Shown here one piece after another: positions 27,809 to 43,965 of a DNA stretch of 64,000 bases; positions within the stretch are counted from its first letter, which is position 1, and every line of letters starts with the position of its first letter. Origin of the DNA: Ascaris suum (lineage: Eukaryota > Nematoda > Chromadorea > Rhabditida > Ascarididae). The stretch covers positions 2,652,501-2,716,500 of the forward strand of contig CM024182.1 of assembly GCA_013433145.1 (NCBI GenBank). Direction: 5' to 3'. Under the pieces are notes generated by a model, which saw nothing but the letters and a program-made list of their open reading frames with translations, did not search any database and was not told where the DNA came from. The position numbers and the translations under genes are program-made.

Positions 27809-28822
27809 AAAAATCAAACTACTCAAAAATTTTTGAATTTTTTCGTTCAAGTTTAAATTTTTCAATATTAGGAACAATCCTTTTTTTAAAACCTTCTATT
27901 GCGCTACTATCCGTTGATATCCAATCCAACACAATATCTTTGTATTTCCCATCATTTATTGAAAATGATTCTGCATTAAAAAAAAAAATTATGCGTCAGG
28001 GTCGAACTAACTTCAAAATGAGGAATACTATTGTCGTCACAATCAAATCAACTCTTTTTTATGGTACCTCTTAGAATGGTGTCCGATTGATTCATAACGG
28101 TGATGCATTGCACTCATTCGTGTGCGTATATTGCTTCGCTCATGATCACCTCTTTACTTCCGATCTCTACACCTTCTCGACGAAATTGTTTTCTTTTCGA
28201 TGACGATTTTTCTCATCACTAAAGATTCTCTAGCCATATCAGCTATATTATTCATGTTTACTTTACTATTTATAGAGCTACAATAATAATGGAGTGAATT
28301 TATTATTTCTCAAATGAATAGAATAATCTCAGAATTTTTATTTATTTATTTATTTTTTTTAAATAGAATTAGCTTTAGTTCGAAATCTTCGACAAGCGAA
28401 CTACTAGGCAAATGAAAATGCATATTAATTTGTTTTATCATAGACTTAATCGAATTGACTGATTTACAGCATAAAACACAAAATTAGGCGGTAACGTTTG
28501 TTGGATGTAATGAAACCGGTTGATTCCTTAGACACGTTCATTTACATCGACATCAGTGCCATATAAGAAGATCATCAACGAGACCTGAGGTGTTTTTTTT
28601 TATTCCATTGTATGTTGAATATTCTTTTTAATGGTTTTCTCGAAATTTTGGAATAAAAAAAAGGATTAAGTTTTTCCTCTTCACGACTGAATGAAAAACT
28701 TTGAGGATAATTTGATGAAATTTCACAAAGAAACAAAGAAAAAAAAATCTCATAAACGACTGCGAAATTTAAGTAGTAGAGATAACTGTTGTGCTATCTG
28801 AGGTTTCCGAGCTCATGGTTCT

Positions 28823-28966
28823 CTAAATCACTTCTCGACATATGAAAACCGAATCGATTCTCGGGACGCTGAGGGAGCTGAAAATATTTGCACACTTATG
28901 GATCGGCCTCCAAGGGTCGAGCCAACAGTAGTCTACGTCATGGTTTTCCATCCATCCTAATGCCAT
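28823..28966 (-). CDS. Candidate small frame directly after a splice acceptor, 47 residues
   Basis: The acceptor TTCCTCTCCAG is followed immediately by ATG and a 47-residue frame starting MALGWMENHDVDYCWLDPWR and ending TAG. The same frame is open for another 37 codons upstream (to 29077), so this could also be the last exon of a cis-spliced gene. High Trp content and balanced usage differ from the AT-rich surroundings. No domain recognised. Confidence 0.28.
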   Translation of the reverse strand: MALGWMENHDVDYCWLDPWRPIHKCANIFSSLSVPRIDSVFICREVI

Positions 28967-29614
28967 CTGGAGAGGAACGTTTGGATCATTGTTTAATTTA
29001 TTTTCCAGATTCACTATTTTATTGATTGATGCTGCTCTATTAAGAAGGTAATTACGCAGGTGAAAAGTTGCAAGCATTTTAGTAAACGCTTTTCAAATTC
29101 TCTATAAGGAACAATAGACTTCCTCTAACATTTTTCAGTTACATCATTAATTTTTTATTATTTGATTAAGTTATCGATGAGATAAACAATATAAGTAGGA
29201 ATCATAGGGTTATGTGCTCATCGTATGCGATAACTTTTACGTTTATAAATAATCTACTTGTTTCTTGAGTTAATCTTCTATTTGTTAATATTTTGATGCG
29301 AAGTTTGTCTAACGTATTTCATTAAAATTGATGGGACAATGAAGAAGATTCTCAAAACTGCTCCATTATTCTTACTGTCAATTTATAGAATATTTTTGAT
29401 TCATTCTAATGTAGTAAAATTGAATATTATTATAAAGCTTATTACAAATAGAAATGAATATAAAAGAAATTATATAATATAGAACATACCATACAGGTAA
29501 GTATATCTAGACATACCAAACATATCAGCTATATATAACACATATCAGGTATGTGTAGACATAGTTGCCGGAAGAACGAATTTTTCGTTGCACTTACGTT
29601 GAGGGTGTTGAGCG

Positions 29615-29776
29615 ATGCGCAACGATCATAAAGTGAACGTAAAGCGAATTGATAGGCTCATAAATAGTTTTCTTGTACAAAGGGGTCAACGTCAGCACAA
29701 GCAATTCACTGGCGAACAACGAAGAAACATCCACCTTTTACGGTGCCACCTCACCTCCTCTCTTTTCCATGCTTGA
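29615..29776 (+). CDS. Candidate small frame, 53 residues, basic
   Basis: ATG to TGA, starting MRNDHKVNVKRIDRLINSFL and rich in Arg, Gln and His. A TGA lies two codons upstream in frame, so the start is fixed unless spliced. It has a KR pair but no signal peptide, so a neuropeptide precursor is unlikely. Unknown; may be chance in a GC-richer island. Confidence 0.22.
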   Translation: MRNDHKVNVKRIDRLINSFLVQRGQRQHKQFTGEQRRNIHLLRCHLTSSLFHA

Positions 29777-30249
29777 CGTCAAGTAAACAAAAAATTTCGA
29801 ACTATTTTTTTTCCTTATTGTTTTATCTCCTTCTATTTCATCAATGAAAATAATCCTCCGATTATTGTTCATTGAGAGGAAATAATAGAAACAAATTCGG
29901 CTAAACGAATTAAATAAAACAATTTGATCAAAAAATGAAGTGCATATTTCGTTCTTGTAGGTATTTGCTCAGGTGTTTTTTTTTTAACCGCTTCAATACT
30001 CGATTGAGTTTACGAGAAGTGCTCACTTATAAAATAACTTCTTTCACCTATAACGACACCAAATTCTTCGACGACCACATATCTCTTCAAATAATTTTTT
30101 GTCATTCCATAAATATTTCTCAGAAATGATATGTTGTGTAGGAAGGAAAAAAAAATTTTTTTTTTTGATGAAGAGATTTTCATTCGATTGAGAAATATAT
30201 AAATAATTCGATAATATCTAAATTGAAGCAAAATAAGTAGATAACTAAT

Positions 30250-32900
<2,651 letters not shown>

Positions 32901-33024
32901 TAAAGAAGTGGCCAATTGGCAATTGAAAATGCAGTCCTTAGCATAGACATAATTAGACGATTCAGGAAATCGTGCACATTTTGTTGTGCTCATTCATTTT
33001 TATGTGCTTTCATTTTCGTCGATT

Positions 33025-34640
33025 TTATTGTTTTCTCGATCCGATCTGAAGTCTATAGCACCCGATCGCTAAATGTAGTCGTTGTTATTCGTAACGTGTT
33101 TGTGTTTATGTGATGTGCTATGAGGATCAATATGCTCAAATAGTCAAAAAGAAACACAACTTTTGCACTGTTATATTTCATCCTTATCAATTGCTATCAT
33201 AGATGATGAGAAAATTATATGAAGTAGGCAAGTTTAGAAGCATAAAATAGAAAGCGTTGCTTACATTTGTAGTAATCTTTTATTTTTTAAATAAGTTATG
33301 AATGTACAAATTAATCGTACTATGAAAAGCTTATTGGATTGAAAAATTATTGGAAATTATCATCATATCCTTGGCTCATTGTATTCCTACTATGTTAGGA
33401 TCTCAAGCGAGCATTTTTACCGTGCCAATAGCCATCCCATACTGATCGTTGCAAATCTTCCATCTCGTTGTTCTGCACTTTCGGCGAGAATTCACTGCTC
33501 TGCTAGCTTAGCAGTGAGACATTTTGATGTTGCGCTTTCTATCAGAAGTGAAAAATAACTATGAGACCTGCGCACTGTGCATGAATCGTGTAATCTCGCT
33601 TTTGTTGTCACTACACAAACCGTGTATGATAATTTCTTGTCTCCATAAAAATGATGATGTTTATCTCAGAATCCGTTTCTATGCATCTAAGTGAAATTTT
33701 ACTCGTATCTTCTGCTATATTTAAGGAGACTTTATTTACTTCTCCTTAATAGTCGAAAGTTTCATAAAGATGCACACTCTAGGGACTTAGAAGATCCATG
33801 TGGGCGGCAACATCCGACAGTCTAAACACTTTTTGTCGATTAATTTGCATATGCGGCTGAAAATAACGTTTTCACTTCAACAGACAACTCCACTCTACTT
33901 GAGTTAAGCAAAACGACTAGAATTACTCTTTCCAAATGACCTGAATTTCATTTTATTCGCAATTATAAGATCTGTCAGCTTTGTCATGCATTCATCTATA
34001 TGTCCCCGCAAATCTCACCCGATCGTTGCTTGGTTACCTGACGTTTGTGGGTGCGACGCGGCACGCGGCAAACGGACGACTAACTTTGGCCGCTATCGCA
34101 TCCCATAAATCTGCTCGCTATTACAAAATATTTTTCTCTTCGTTGTTCGTCTTCAGGATGCATCAATTTTGTGGAATTCTTTTCTTAAGTGGTTGATCCT
34201 GAAGCTGAACGGATCAATAGTTCGGTTTCGTTAGATTACATTTCCTGTTGGAATCCATGCAAAGATTTTTCATTATGAATGTTTCATGTGTATTTCTCCG
34301 TGAAAGGATATCAATCGTTGAGTGCATATACTGATGCAAATTTTTTATCATATAATTATGGATGCAAATTTGATATATTCTGGCAATGGTGAAATTCGAC
34401 TTTTATTACTTTCGACTCCTTTTGATAGCCCTCTAAATACAATAAAATTGAACTCAAAAGTGCATCGGGGGAATGATTTGTGCATTTTAAATTTCAACAA
34501 TTTCAGCCAAAATATGGCGTAACGTTCAAAAACAACAAGCAAATGTGTAGTAACGCGCTTTCCTACGAATTCATCGGCTATACAAAATCACCTTGGCAAA
34601 ATTCGGTTTGACCGGGTTCAAAGTCGAACGCTAACGGCAT
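33025..34640 (-). CDS. Candidate four-exon small gene, 79 residues, unknown
   Basis: Minus-strand exons 34584-34640 (ATG start), 34038-34117, 33421-33502 and 33025-33045 sum to 240 bases, 80 codons including TAA, with phases 0, 2, 0. The two middle exons are the best part. One sits between ATTTTGTAATAG and CAG|GTAACC and reads RADLWDAIAAKVSRPFAACR. The next sits between TAAGCTAG and ACG|GTAAAA and reads RAVNSRRKCRTTRWKICNDQ. The first donor (TTT|GTATAG) and the seven-codon last exon are weak. The product is short, basic and has four cysteines. Function unknown. The frame agreement is real, but I searched many sites, so chance assembly is possible. Confidence 0.33.
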
Positions 34641-35430
34641 GGAAGCGGTGACGAGATAAAAATTTTTATTCGCAATTTAGCCCCACACATTTTTTGCTTC
34701 ACTATCACAACTTTAGAGAATAACTTTTGAGCTGATACTTCAAGGCATGATTGCATAGAAATATAACTCTACCGTAATGCGCATCTTGAAAGGCTTACAA
34801 AAAACTCATAGAAACTACCAAATATTGAAGCATTAGAACCTCTCAATTCATGAACTCCAACAATGACAACCGCTCACTTTTTTTTTCGAAAAGTGTTACA
34901 AGCAAAGGATTATCTTCGTTACCATCCTATTTTTGCTGATATTTGGCACTATTCGGCTCGTGCTGTAACATTCCAGTCAATACTTTCTATTGGTAGAGAA
35001 TTGCTGTGACATAATAGAGATCGATGACGTTTTTCGCAATTTTTACTGTGATCCGAGCTTTAAACCAAACTGGAGGACTATGCTGGCGTTACGTATTTCC
35101 TATAAGTGCACAAGGTTTCTTTGAAAGGATATTCCTATTATAGTGAGTTAATTTTCCAGTAAGTGTAATTTAATGAACCATATCTAGTGATATCAGCTAA
35201 CATTAGCAGCTTTCTAACTTAATGTTACTCGTCTTGCTTCACCTGTATTTTCTTATATTATGAGCACCTTTTATTCTGATCACCGTTTATGGTTTTTGTC
35301 GTCTCTTTGGCTCTTTTAGCACTGTAAATATCCAACCGTTAATAGTATTTATCGTCATAAAATATGAATCTTCACATGCCTTAATAGCATCAACATTGTG
35401 CTAACGATTTGACGGCTTTTTTTTTTTTCA

Positions 35431-35463
35431 TAGTGCGGCGGAAAAAAAAAAATTTTTTTTTTG
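35431..35463. repeat. Poly-A/poly-T self-complementary tract
   Basis: An A run is followed directly by a T run, so the strand can snap back; a similar A/T pair is at 30147-30168. Common in this genome and probably without function. Confidence 0.8.
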
Positions 35464-36950
35464 TTGGAAATTTTCATCTATCAATTTTATTATGCGAAAA
35501 GTGCATTCGCGAATGCTTCGTCAATTTTACAGGCCACCTGATGAGCAATTTCACTGATTCTATCACGTTCGCCCACACCACCTAACCGCATAGTCGCTGT
35601 GCTTATTTACGCTATCCTTTTTTTTTTCATCTCTTTAAATGTCTATTTGAAAATTTAAAAAAAAGACGTTTTATTTTCGAATAAGAACACTTTACCATGT
35701 CTGACATAAAAAACTGAATAATTTTTCAAAACCTAAGCTGATAGCAATAAATAGCCACTGACACAAAAGACTAGGATCGCCATTTTAATGGTGCCCTTAA
35801 TGTGAGGACCCTTAATAACGTCAAACCTAAATTTTCTATTGACTCATTCTCAATCGTGCATTGTGCACAAACAAAAAGTGCAAAAAAAAACAATTTTACT
35901 TCTATCACCTCTAATAAAATTAAAAAAAAACATAACATAAATAGTAATGAAATACCGATATAACACTCAAATCACGCGAAGTTGTGCAATATATTTTGGC
36001 CACGAAAATAAAGAGCATTGTTGCCGCTTTTTCTTTACAAGCAATGATGAGGTATAATGTTTCACTTGAAAATTCAATGCACTAATTTGAAATTTTTGAG
36101 CGTTATTTGAAACTCTCTTGTACAATTTAAGAGTATTTGAGGTGCTAAGCAAAACGCTTCAACAAATATGCCCTTCATCTCGCATAAGTGACGAGCTAGT
36201 AAGCGATTGAAACCTCAAAGGTGTTTCAAGATTGGTATCATAAAGTTTTTATATCGGGAGCGTTACTTCCTCTAATCTAACTCACCGATACATACCCTGA
36301 CAGAACAATAAATAAAGTTCACTCTCGCATAAACAAAGAGATAGGATATATTTTCCAAGCCATGCCCATCCTGCGATTGAAGAAATATGCTCGCAGTTTT
36401 GTTATCTTACTTTTCCCCTCTCTTTCAATGCAATCTATTTAACCTATTCATGTTCATAGCTTCTTAGCGCAGCTATTTCTTGAGCAAAATACAAGCAATT
36501 TGCAGAAATTTTAGGCAACTATGTCGGTCGCAAGAAATGATTGTGAATTGAATTAGACTCGACCCCATCGAAAATGTCCGTTTATCAAAATCAAAGATTT
36601 AAAAGAGTTTAAATCGTCGTCTTATATATGTCTGAGTGTTGTCGGAAATATGTAAAATCTGCCAACAACAGCCGACATTTGTCGTTTATCATCGTTAAGC
36701 ATAACGGTGAATACACACATTCCAACTAAGCAGCTAATTCGCATTAGCCCTTACATGCAGCATTTGTCGGCCGTTTGTGCTGTTCGCCCATTTTCTCTAT
36801 TTGCTAGATCGCATAGTGACGTGGCCATCCACCTATGCTAACTACCTTTTATACTAGGGAGTTTTCACATATCGTTTCGATAGAAATTTCCCTCTATTAG
36901 AACTTATTCCTTGCTAAAATTTTGGTTGAATCGCTCACAATACTATAGAG

Positions 36951-37012
36951 GTCTACAATTAGTCGTCTAGAAAGGTTCCTATTAGGAAACCTTTTTTTAG
37001 ACAATTAATCTT
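36951..37012. repeat. Imperfect inverted repeat (stem-loop candidate)
   Basis: ACAATTAGTCGTCTAGAAAG and a downstream partially complementary arm ending AGACAATTAAT flank GGTTCCTATTAGGAAACC. Pairing is good near the loop and patchy outside. Weaker than the hairpin at 44258-44327. Confidence 0.4.
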
Positions 37013-37198
37013 CTATGCTATTTTTTAAAATTTATTGTCGATTTTTATAGAATACCGGCTATTCATTCACTGAGGTTATGATCAAACTAGCTGCTGTGCT
37101 AATTCAAAATTTCAACTGCTTTTTTTTTTGCTTTCTTATTATGTGTTCAGCTGCGCTATGACTTTAATTTTAGTTATTATCACCATTGATAACTATGT

Positions 37199-37307
37199 TT
37201 AGACATATTTTATGCCCGCAGTTGGTTGCCCTTCACCATTGTTTACTATATTTTTCTGGAATACTCTTTGCGCTAACATTTCATTCCATCGATCTACTTG
37301 TGCATTT
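37199..37307 (-). CDS. Candidate terminal exon, 35 codons, unknown
   Basis: Acceptor TTGCGTCTGACCAG, then a frame (after one base) starting NAQVDRWNEMLAQRVFQKNI and ending TAA. Short but charged and Gln-rich. Needs an upstream exon supplying two bases, which was not found. A splice donor (AATG|GTGAAG) inside could make it internal. Confidence 0.2.
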
Positions 37308-38104
37308 CTGGTCAGACGCAACGAACGTATTTACATTACATCAGTGCGTTTGATAAGCACCACAGAGAAGATTTTTAGAGAGGGAGGAAGAAGGGGGTTG
37401 AGGGCATTGTGAAGTGAAATTAATTTTTGTTGTGTTTAATGTTGCAGAATTCACTGCGCTAATAAATTTACGAGTACTTGCTTACTTCAAAGTTGGACAT
37501 TCAGCTGACGTCCTCACAAGCGAATTTCCGCGGTTGTAAAAACTATGCGAGTTTATATGATTGCACTCAAACTTCCCATTTAGTTGTATAGAGGCTAGGC
37601 ATTTTTTTTTGGCTCAGATATTGCCCAACATAGAAATATGCCGGAGAAGATGACATGACAACTGGCACATTTTGAGATTTTTAGCATTTATCTCATAAGA
37701 CCGATCAATCACAACAACTACAAACAAGTAATGAAATGCGCACAATATTGTAATCATGTTGTAACTCCTACCATCGGCAGTACATTTCTTCTGTGAAAAT
37801 TTATTTTTGCTTTTTTGCAAGTTAACCATCTTGAAGCGAAAATTCGGAGAGTAGAGAAATTTTAGGCAGATCTTTTAAGCATCTTTAAGTCTTTAGTACT
37901 CGTCTACTCATCTGATACTTTATGTTCGGGCATTTTATTGAATGTGATCTAATATTGATTATAGCCATTGAAATTTTGATTGAGGCATCAGTGATTAGCG
38001 GTTGAAGCTAGATATGAAACAAACATACGCATGAGTTTAACAAACATGCACATGAAGAAGATTTAAAATGCTTTAAAAAACTTTGATAGTTCAACAATAT
38101 ACGC

Positions 38105-38164
38105 ACAAGGACACATACACACATACACATACACATACATACACATACACATACACACACACAC
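38105..38164. repeat. CA/CATA-rich microsatellite
   Basis: Mixed ACACAT and ACAT units, about 60 bases, ending in a short (CA)n. Confidence 0.95.
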
Positions 38165-38383
38165 GAACGCACATACTATAAACGCAAATACATTTAGCTG
38201 TCATAATGCGCTTTGCTAATGAGGATGTGCAATAAGCGCACAGAAATAATTGGATCGTCAAATTGGTCAATATAAATTAAACATAAACTGTAATTTTTCA
38301 TTTCAGAAGAATCTTTGACAACTGCGTGAAGCATGAAAGATTGAACGAAATTTCCGCGTCGTTGTAGTGTTTTATTGGAGAAA

Positions 38384-38401
38384 AATGAATGAATGAATGA
38401 A
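38384..38401. repeat. (ATGA)n short tandem repeat
   Basis: Four and a half ATGA units. Confidence 0.9.
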
Positions 38402-39255
38402 TTGCATAGGTGAATAACAATTTTGCGAATTGTTCAATCATTTGCCGCATTGATGCAAACTTAAGAGATGAAGCTAGAAAGAAAGTGTACTGTTTTGTAC
38501 TTGTTCCTTTCGACAGTACTCTATTCGCTATAATGTATGGACTAATGAAAATCGGTGAACTCTGGACCAGATCCTTGATCTCTTACATTTCGTCGTTTTT
38601 TTTTACAGTTTAGGCGTTATCGATGATTTTTTTAAGGGCATTTTCTTTCCTCCGCTAATCTAGCTCCACAAATCACTAAAAGTCTCCTCTTTGTCAAAAA
38701 TGATTTTCGCATCTCATTTCAGTGCAAAGTGACACAAAAATTCATTCCCAATAGAAAATCCAACAATTTTGCAAACGATCTAAAATGATTGTTTCTTAAT
38801 TTCTACCAGTAGTGATGTATTTATTATATGATGAGCGTATTGTTTCTGTGATATTTTGCAATAGAATATCAACAGAATAGAAATAGGCTATTACCAAGGA
38901 ATGAGCGAAAAAAAAAATAAATGTAAGGAATGAAAAATAAATGTATAATGCAACATGAATTCTTTTTTAATATCGTTTTATCTGATATCTTGTTCAGCAA
39001 CAAAAAAAAAACACTGTGTTCGATTTTGCAAATTTCGTTGTAATATGTTTATAGTAAGGAAGAGATAGAAATGAATGTCTGCTCTAGATATAGATCCATA
39101 AATAACTCCATTTTGTAATATTCCAGTCATTTATTGATTGCTCATTCTTGGAATTTATGTGTTAATTAGTAAAAGCTTTATTTACATCACAAACATCTTA
39201 ACTGGACTAAAAGGCAATGCGCTCTGATGCGATCAATTATGCTGTTGTTGCATAG

Positions 39256-39495
39256 ATAGAGCAAGAAATCGAAAAATTAAGTGCGAAACCTAACCGAATA
39301 CCGGATAACATCAGCGAAATTGAAGTGGTCGTCCACTCGAAGTTATCTCGTTTGATAGCTGAAGGTTTTACTACCCTGAAGGAAAATATTTATTCTTGTC
39401 TCAGCCTCTTCTATTATTCGTCTAATCTAATCTCTGTGCGTTGCAATTTGATATTTTTCTGCGCATCGGATCAGAAACGAAAAAGTTGTGAATAG
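39256..39495 (+). CDS. Candidate exon, up to 79 codons, unknown
   Basis: A strong acceptor (TGCTGTTGTTGCATAG) is followed by an open frame starting IEQEIEKLSAKPNRIPDNIS and ending TAG at 39493-39495. The first 36 codons are charged and helix-prone and look coding; after a possible donor at 39365 (GAAG|GTTTTA) the frame becomes hydrophobic and AT-driven, so the exon may end there. It is on the same strand as the seven-exon gene 5 kb downstream; a connection is possible but unproven. Confidence 0.27.
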   Translation: MEQEIEKLSAKPNRIPDNISEIEVVVHSKLSRLIAEGFTTLKENIYSCLSLFYYSSNLISVRCNLIFFCASDQKRKSCE

Positions 39496-40299
39496 TACAA
39501 ATTCATCAGAGACATATTATCAAACGGAAAATTATCGTATATGTTTTCAATAATTTCATGCAATAATATTTTATATAAGTGATGCAAATAAGAGGAACGT
39601 TTAGTGATTTTCATAAGAAACGATTACGGTGGACTTCGATAACTTCACTGAGTCATAGTAGTTTCGTTGGTAAACAATTCATCGTGCATTCCAGTGGGGC
39701 ATCACAGTCGACAGCCACTTAAGAGTAGTTCCCGAATGGCAGCAATCAACAACGCACTTGGTTTTGCAAATGAAGAGCACATCTCAGTTTACCGTTCTTC
39801 ATCACCTTCGCTCAGCAATGACGCATTCTAACGTTATATACTAGCGAAAAGTTGTTTTTATATATGAGGTTTTAAAGCATGCGAGGTTTTAAGTTTTTTA
39901 CACAAGCGATTTTCTACAACATCACGTTTGCACATATGTGTGGGCGAATGTTTGCGTATCTAATGGTTTCATCCCACAAAATGGCAAAAGCTTAATATCT
40001 AGGCTTTTTCGCCTACTTAGGTTTAATCAGCCACCTTAGTCAACTCATATTTCCAGTCTTTTCTGATTTTTATTATTAAGTAAACAAAAATTAAAGATTC
40101 ATAAAAAATGCAAATCAATTGTTTGTTGCAAAAAAATTGATCGAGTTTAAGTGGCAAATTTTCTGAAAATCGATGCAGAAATTGGTTGGACATAGATACT
40201 AGTGCATTTTTTCTCAATATTTTCGATTATTTAGGCAATGATTTGGTCATATGCAAATGCAAGATAGAAGCGCATACTATAACGCTTCTCTAGTTGCTC

Positions 40300-40984
40300 T
40301 TTACAAGCATTTCAATTTGATATTTGCCACTTTTTGAGTTCTTCCTCTCCTCGCAAATAATTTTGGAGGAGAATGCGCTGATTTCCGACGTCACGTTTTG
40401 AAAGAATTTAATATGAGTATTGCTCTCTTATATGATTTTAAGGAATGTTTTTTGAATTATTCAAAAACGATTTTTTTTTGAGATATTCTCAGTTGTATAT
40501 TTATCACATAACAGAAATGTTTTCAATTATATCTTCAATTGTTTGAAATGAAAAATTTTTATGGTTTTCAATTTATTTCAAATTCATTACAATATTACGA
40601 ATTATTGCAGCTCTTTTTCATGAATTTTTCCGCTTAATCATATCAATATCGAAATTTTTAAGCAAAGAAATATCTTCGCTGTCGATAGAAAATTTTTTTT
40701 TATTCAGAGTGGAAAATTTTCTGAGAAATTTTTAACACAACAGCCTGACTTAGGTAACTTCAATGAGGTAAATCCATTGAGCCATAGTTTCTTATACGAT
40801 TTAATTTAATGTTGAGAAACTTGCAAAAATTTCCTTTTGGAAATGAAATCGTCATATTTTATACTTTCAATATGCTCAGCATGTTAGCATGAGTCAATCA
40901 CTTGCAATAAAATCAGAAATTCATATGAACTTTGCTGAAGTTTATAATTCTCTATGCATTTTTATCTCAGCTAATACATTTGAT

Positions 40985-41016
<32 letters not shown>

Positions 41017-43380
41017 GATAGCATAATTTCTTCTTATTAAGCTCAAGGGTATTTGAATAAAATCCGCTGAAATATCGAGTAAAATTGAAGCAATTTTCAA
41101 TAAAAAATTTCCATTATTTTTTAGCAAGAAAGCATAAGCAAGAAATTCTAAGCAATAATTGGAGTGGATGCAATATAAGGACAGTCTAACACAAATGGAA
41201 TATTCGCTATTTAAGTGCTTTTTACAATGTGGTTTAGAGTTGTGGTTAAGTGTTAGTTAATCCCTAAGAAAACACTCAATACCACTTTATGTTATCAACG
41301 CAACATCAATTGCTGATCTACTTTGGCTTTCATGAGAGACGATACGTGAATAAACTCGTCGCTGATCACTTCTTATTGATTTTCTATTTCATACAGCCAT
41401 AAGAAGCTCACATTCCATATAGCCAAGAAAAGATTGTTAGTATTAGCGGTTGCAGTCATAAGCATCTTTGCAATTTGATTATTTGATTATTTATCATCTC
41501 AAATCTTAATCTCACCTTTATTAAAATGCTGATAATTTTTCAATGCTAAATTTCTCTTCTTATATGCTGTTTTTTTTCATTAATATATTTTTCTAAAATG
41601 TCTTATTTCCAATTATTTATAATATTTTCCGTTTAATTCCATTATCTCTTCCTTGAATTCTAAAAAACATCCGCAAAAGAAAAGAAGAGCTTCTTTTTCA
41701 GTTCGATACTGAAATGAAAATCTTTTATAGTTAAGGGTTCGGAGGGTTTTTTTAAAGTACGGTAAAGCATTTGGTTAATATATTCTGCACCCCATAAAAG
41801 ATTATTCTTCTTCAGTATTCACTCGTGTAATGACTATCCTCCACTGTAATTCCTCATTCTTTTTTTTTGCAATGATTACGGTCCTCCAAGTTCGGCCACA
41901 TTTTCCCTTGATGCATTCATCCGACCACTTTTTAATGCTCTGAGAACTCTTCTAGCACTCCGAAGGAGCTAACCTATAAATTTACAAGCTCAGTTGACGT
42001 CATGTTTTCAGCCAGCGTTTTCGATTCACGTTGTTTGCTCTTTCTGATTCTCCAGAGTAATGAATGTAACGATGGTACCGTTCCTTCTGGTCACCATTAT
42101 GGCTTTGTGAGAACCCATAACTTCTATGTTTTACAGTTGGTACTATGTGCTGGTATTATTTATAACTAGCTTTGATTCTCATGGCATCTTTCTATGATTC
42201 GCATGGAGTGTTTTATATTTAACTAGCTGGCTTAGCCAATCAGCATCATACTATTGTTTCTCATTGATCATGAGCCCTTCTTTCCGCCCTCATAAATTTT
42301 TCGCTTTATTTGGCAAATTCATTGATAATAACGTGATAGATTATTACCGCATGATTGCGTACACATTGAAGGTTTGAGTGGATTTGCAAAAAGAAAAAAC
42401 AATCATTGGTTGTTAGCGCTACTAAGGTTTACAGTCGCCACTCTTAGAAGCCTTAGAACTTGATTTAAAGCATACTTTATGCGCATATTTTAAGCTAGTG
42501 TTGCTCAGTTGTGGTGTATTGCTCTGTACCAAATTCTATAGCAGATCTCTCAGATAGGAATCGAACGTCGAGGAAATATTTGTGTTTAACTCTTTCTACA
42601 AAATATAGAGTTTACTGCTTTCTCCGAACTGATGCAATTTTATTGACTGCTATGATGTTCAACTTTTTTTCTCGAGTACCCTACTCCATCGCTTATTGTA
42701 CTTTTTACATACTATCATTCAACTGTAGCTTATCGCTAAGCTCGAAACTTTTCGTATCGTTTCTGTATGTGTTTGAGTTACAATATGGAGTTGATTTTTG
42801 TCATCCATCTTTATTTGATATTTCAACGAGGTTAAGTACATCGTATTTTGCTAACGGTGATTTATGATTTTCTCTCCCACTAATAGCTCAGCAATTTGAA
42901 TTTTGAGAATGCTCATATTGAAAAAATCCCCTATAGAGTAGTATTAGCGCTCGCAGAGATTCATAATTTAAAATTATACTATTGAATTTTGAAACAACTG
43001 TTCTTTATCAATAATAATGGACCTTATTACTCTTTAAAACAACAGGTAGAAACTTTTAACGACATTTGAAAACAGAGCAAACTAAATTTGATTTTCTCTT
43101 TGTGCTTGAGCCACATCCTTTTTCAAGTGGTCGAAAAATGAGGAATCTTTCCAGTGCATATTCTCTAGAAGGTGATCAGCCACAAAATAACAATATTTAA
43201 GTCTTCTGTTCGAATGGTATACTGTACTGCAAAGTGATCCATTCTAACGTCATTTCGCTTCACTCTTTATAGATTTTTATTGTGGATCTTTAGAAATCCA
43301 TAATCTTATTGCAATTTCCGCTGTTATAAAGCACTGGAATTCCATCATCATCAGCATATCACATTCTTTCCCTCTATTTC
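40300..43380. other. AT-rich stretch with one long but unconvincing frame
   Basis: A plus-strand frame at 42511-42867 is open for 118 codons but has no ATG start, is rich in Phe, Ser, Tyr and Leu as AT-rich noncoding sequence gives, and has no motif. I treat it as chance, although a hydrophobic exon of a receptor-like gene cannot be excluded. Confidence 0.4.
40986..41016. repeat. Short interrupted (TA)n run
   Basis: About 31 bases of TA with one C interruption; a decayed or nascent version of the long arrays. Confidence 0.9.
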
Positions 43381-43392
43381 CTAAAGGTTTAC

Positions 43393-43965
43393 TTGCTGAC
43401 ATTCACTGAGTTTCCGACATCCACTAATTCTCGAAAGCGTGAAGGGTGCGAGCAGCATCGATAACAATTCATTGTGCACCTGTATCGGGCAGAATCTTTC
43501 CGTTTGATATGTTCCTCTAATCTTCCCTTTGAGAAATTTGAGATACCGTAAGCCGGTAGAGGCGGGCGCACGCCAGTTGTTCAACATACGTCGGGCGTGG
43601 ACACCTGTTTTATTTTGAGCCGACGATAAATGAGTGTTGAGCGCAGCGAGCACTTTGCATCGAAGAGCATTCGCTTTGCAAACACCTATGTCAATCAATT
43701 ACTCCAATGAGTCGACAAATTGCCTCCCGTCCACCAACGAATCATATTCAAACACAAACCTGTCAATTGCTTGTCACTTTTTGATATGTTTTATCAGTGA
43801 TACACTAGATCTTTCCTCTCCAGCAACGTTAAGGGATCACTGCAACTTGAATCTCCAATTTCAGCTAGCGCATTGAGATGAGCAGCAAATCTCAGAGATT
43901 TCCACCCCGATCCTCATTTGCTCGAATCCCTTTGTTCTCAAGAATCTCGCTTCCATTTCTTTCAT
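43393..43965 (-). CDS. Candidate locus divergent from the seven-exon gene; structure ambiguous
   Basis: Two coding-like minus-strand segments. At 43861-43965 an ATG frame of 34 residues starts MKEMEARFLRTKGFEQMRIG. At 43393-43698 a 100-codon open segment ends at a good donor (CAGCAA|GTAAAC) and includes ARRMLNNWRAPASTGLRYLK. In the second segment at least two frames are open, so I cannot choose a transcript. Its position about 550 bases from the plus-strand start at 44512 would make the two loci divergent with a shared upstream region that contains the hairpin at 44258-44327. Confidence 0.25.

Noticed and set aside
42511..42867. 118-codon plus-strand frame, hydrophobic
   Set aside because: It lacks an ATG, has AT-driven composition and no motif, and one frame this long is about what chance gives in 64 kb on two strands.
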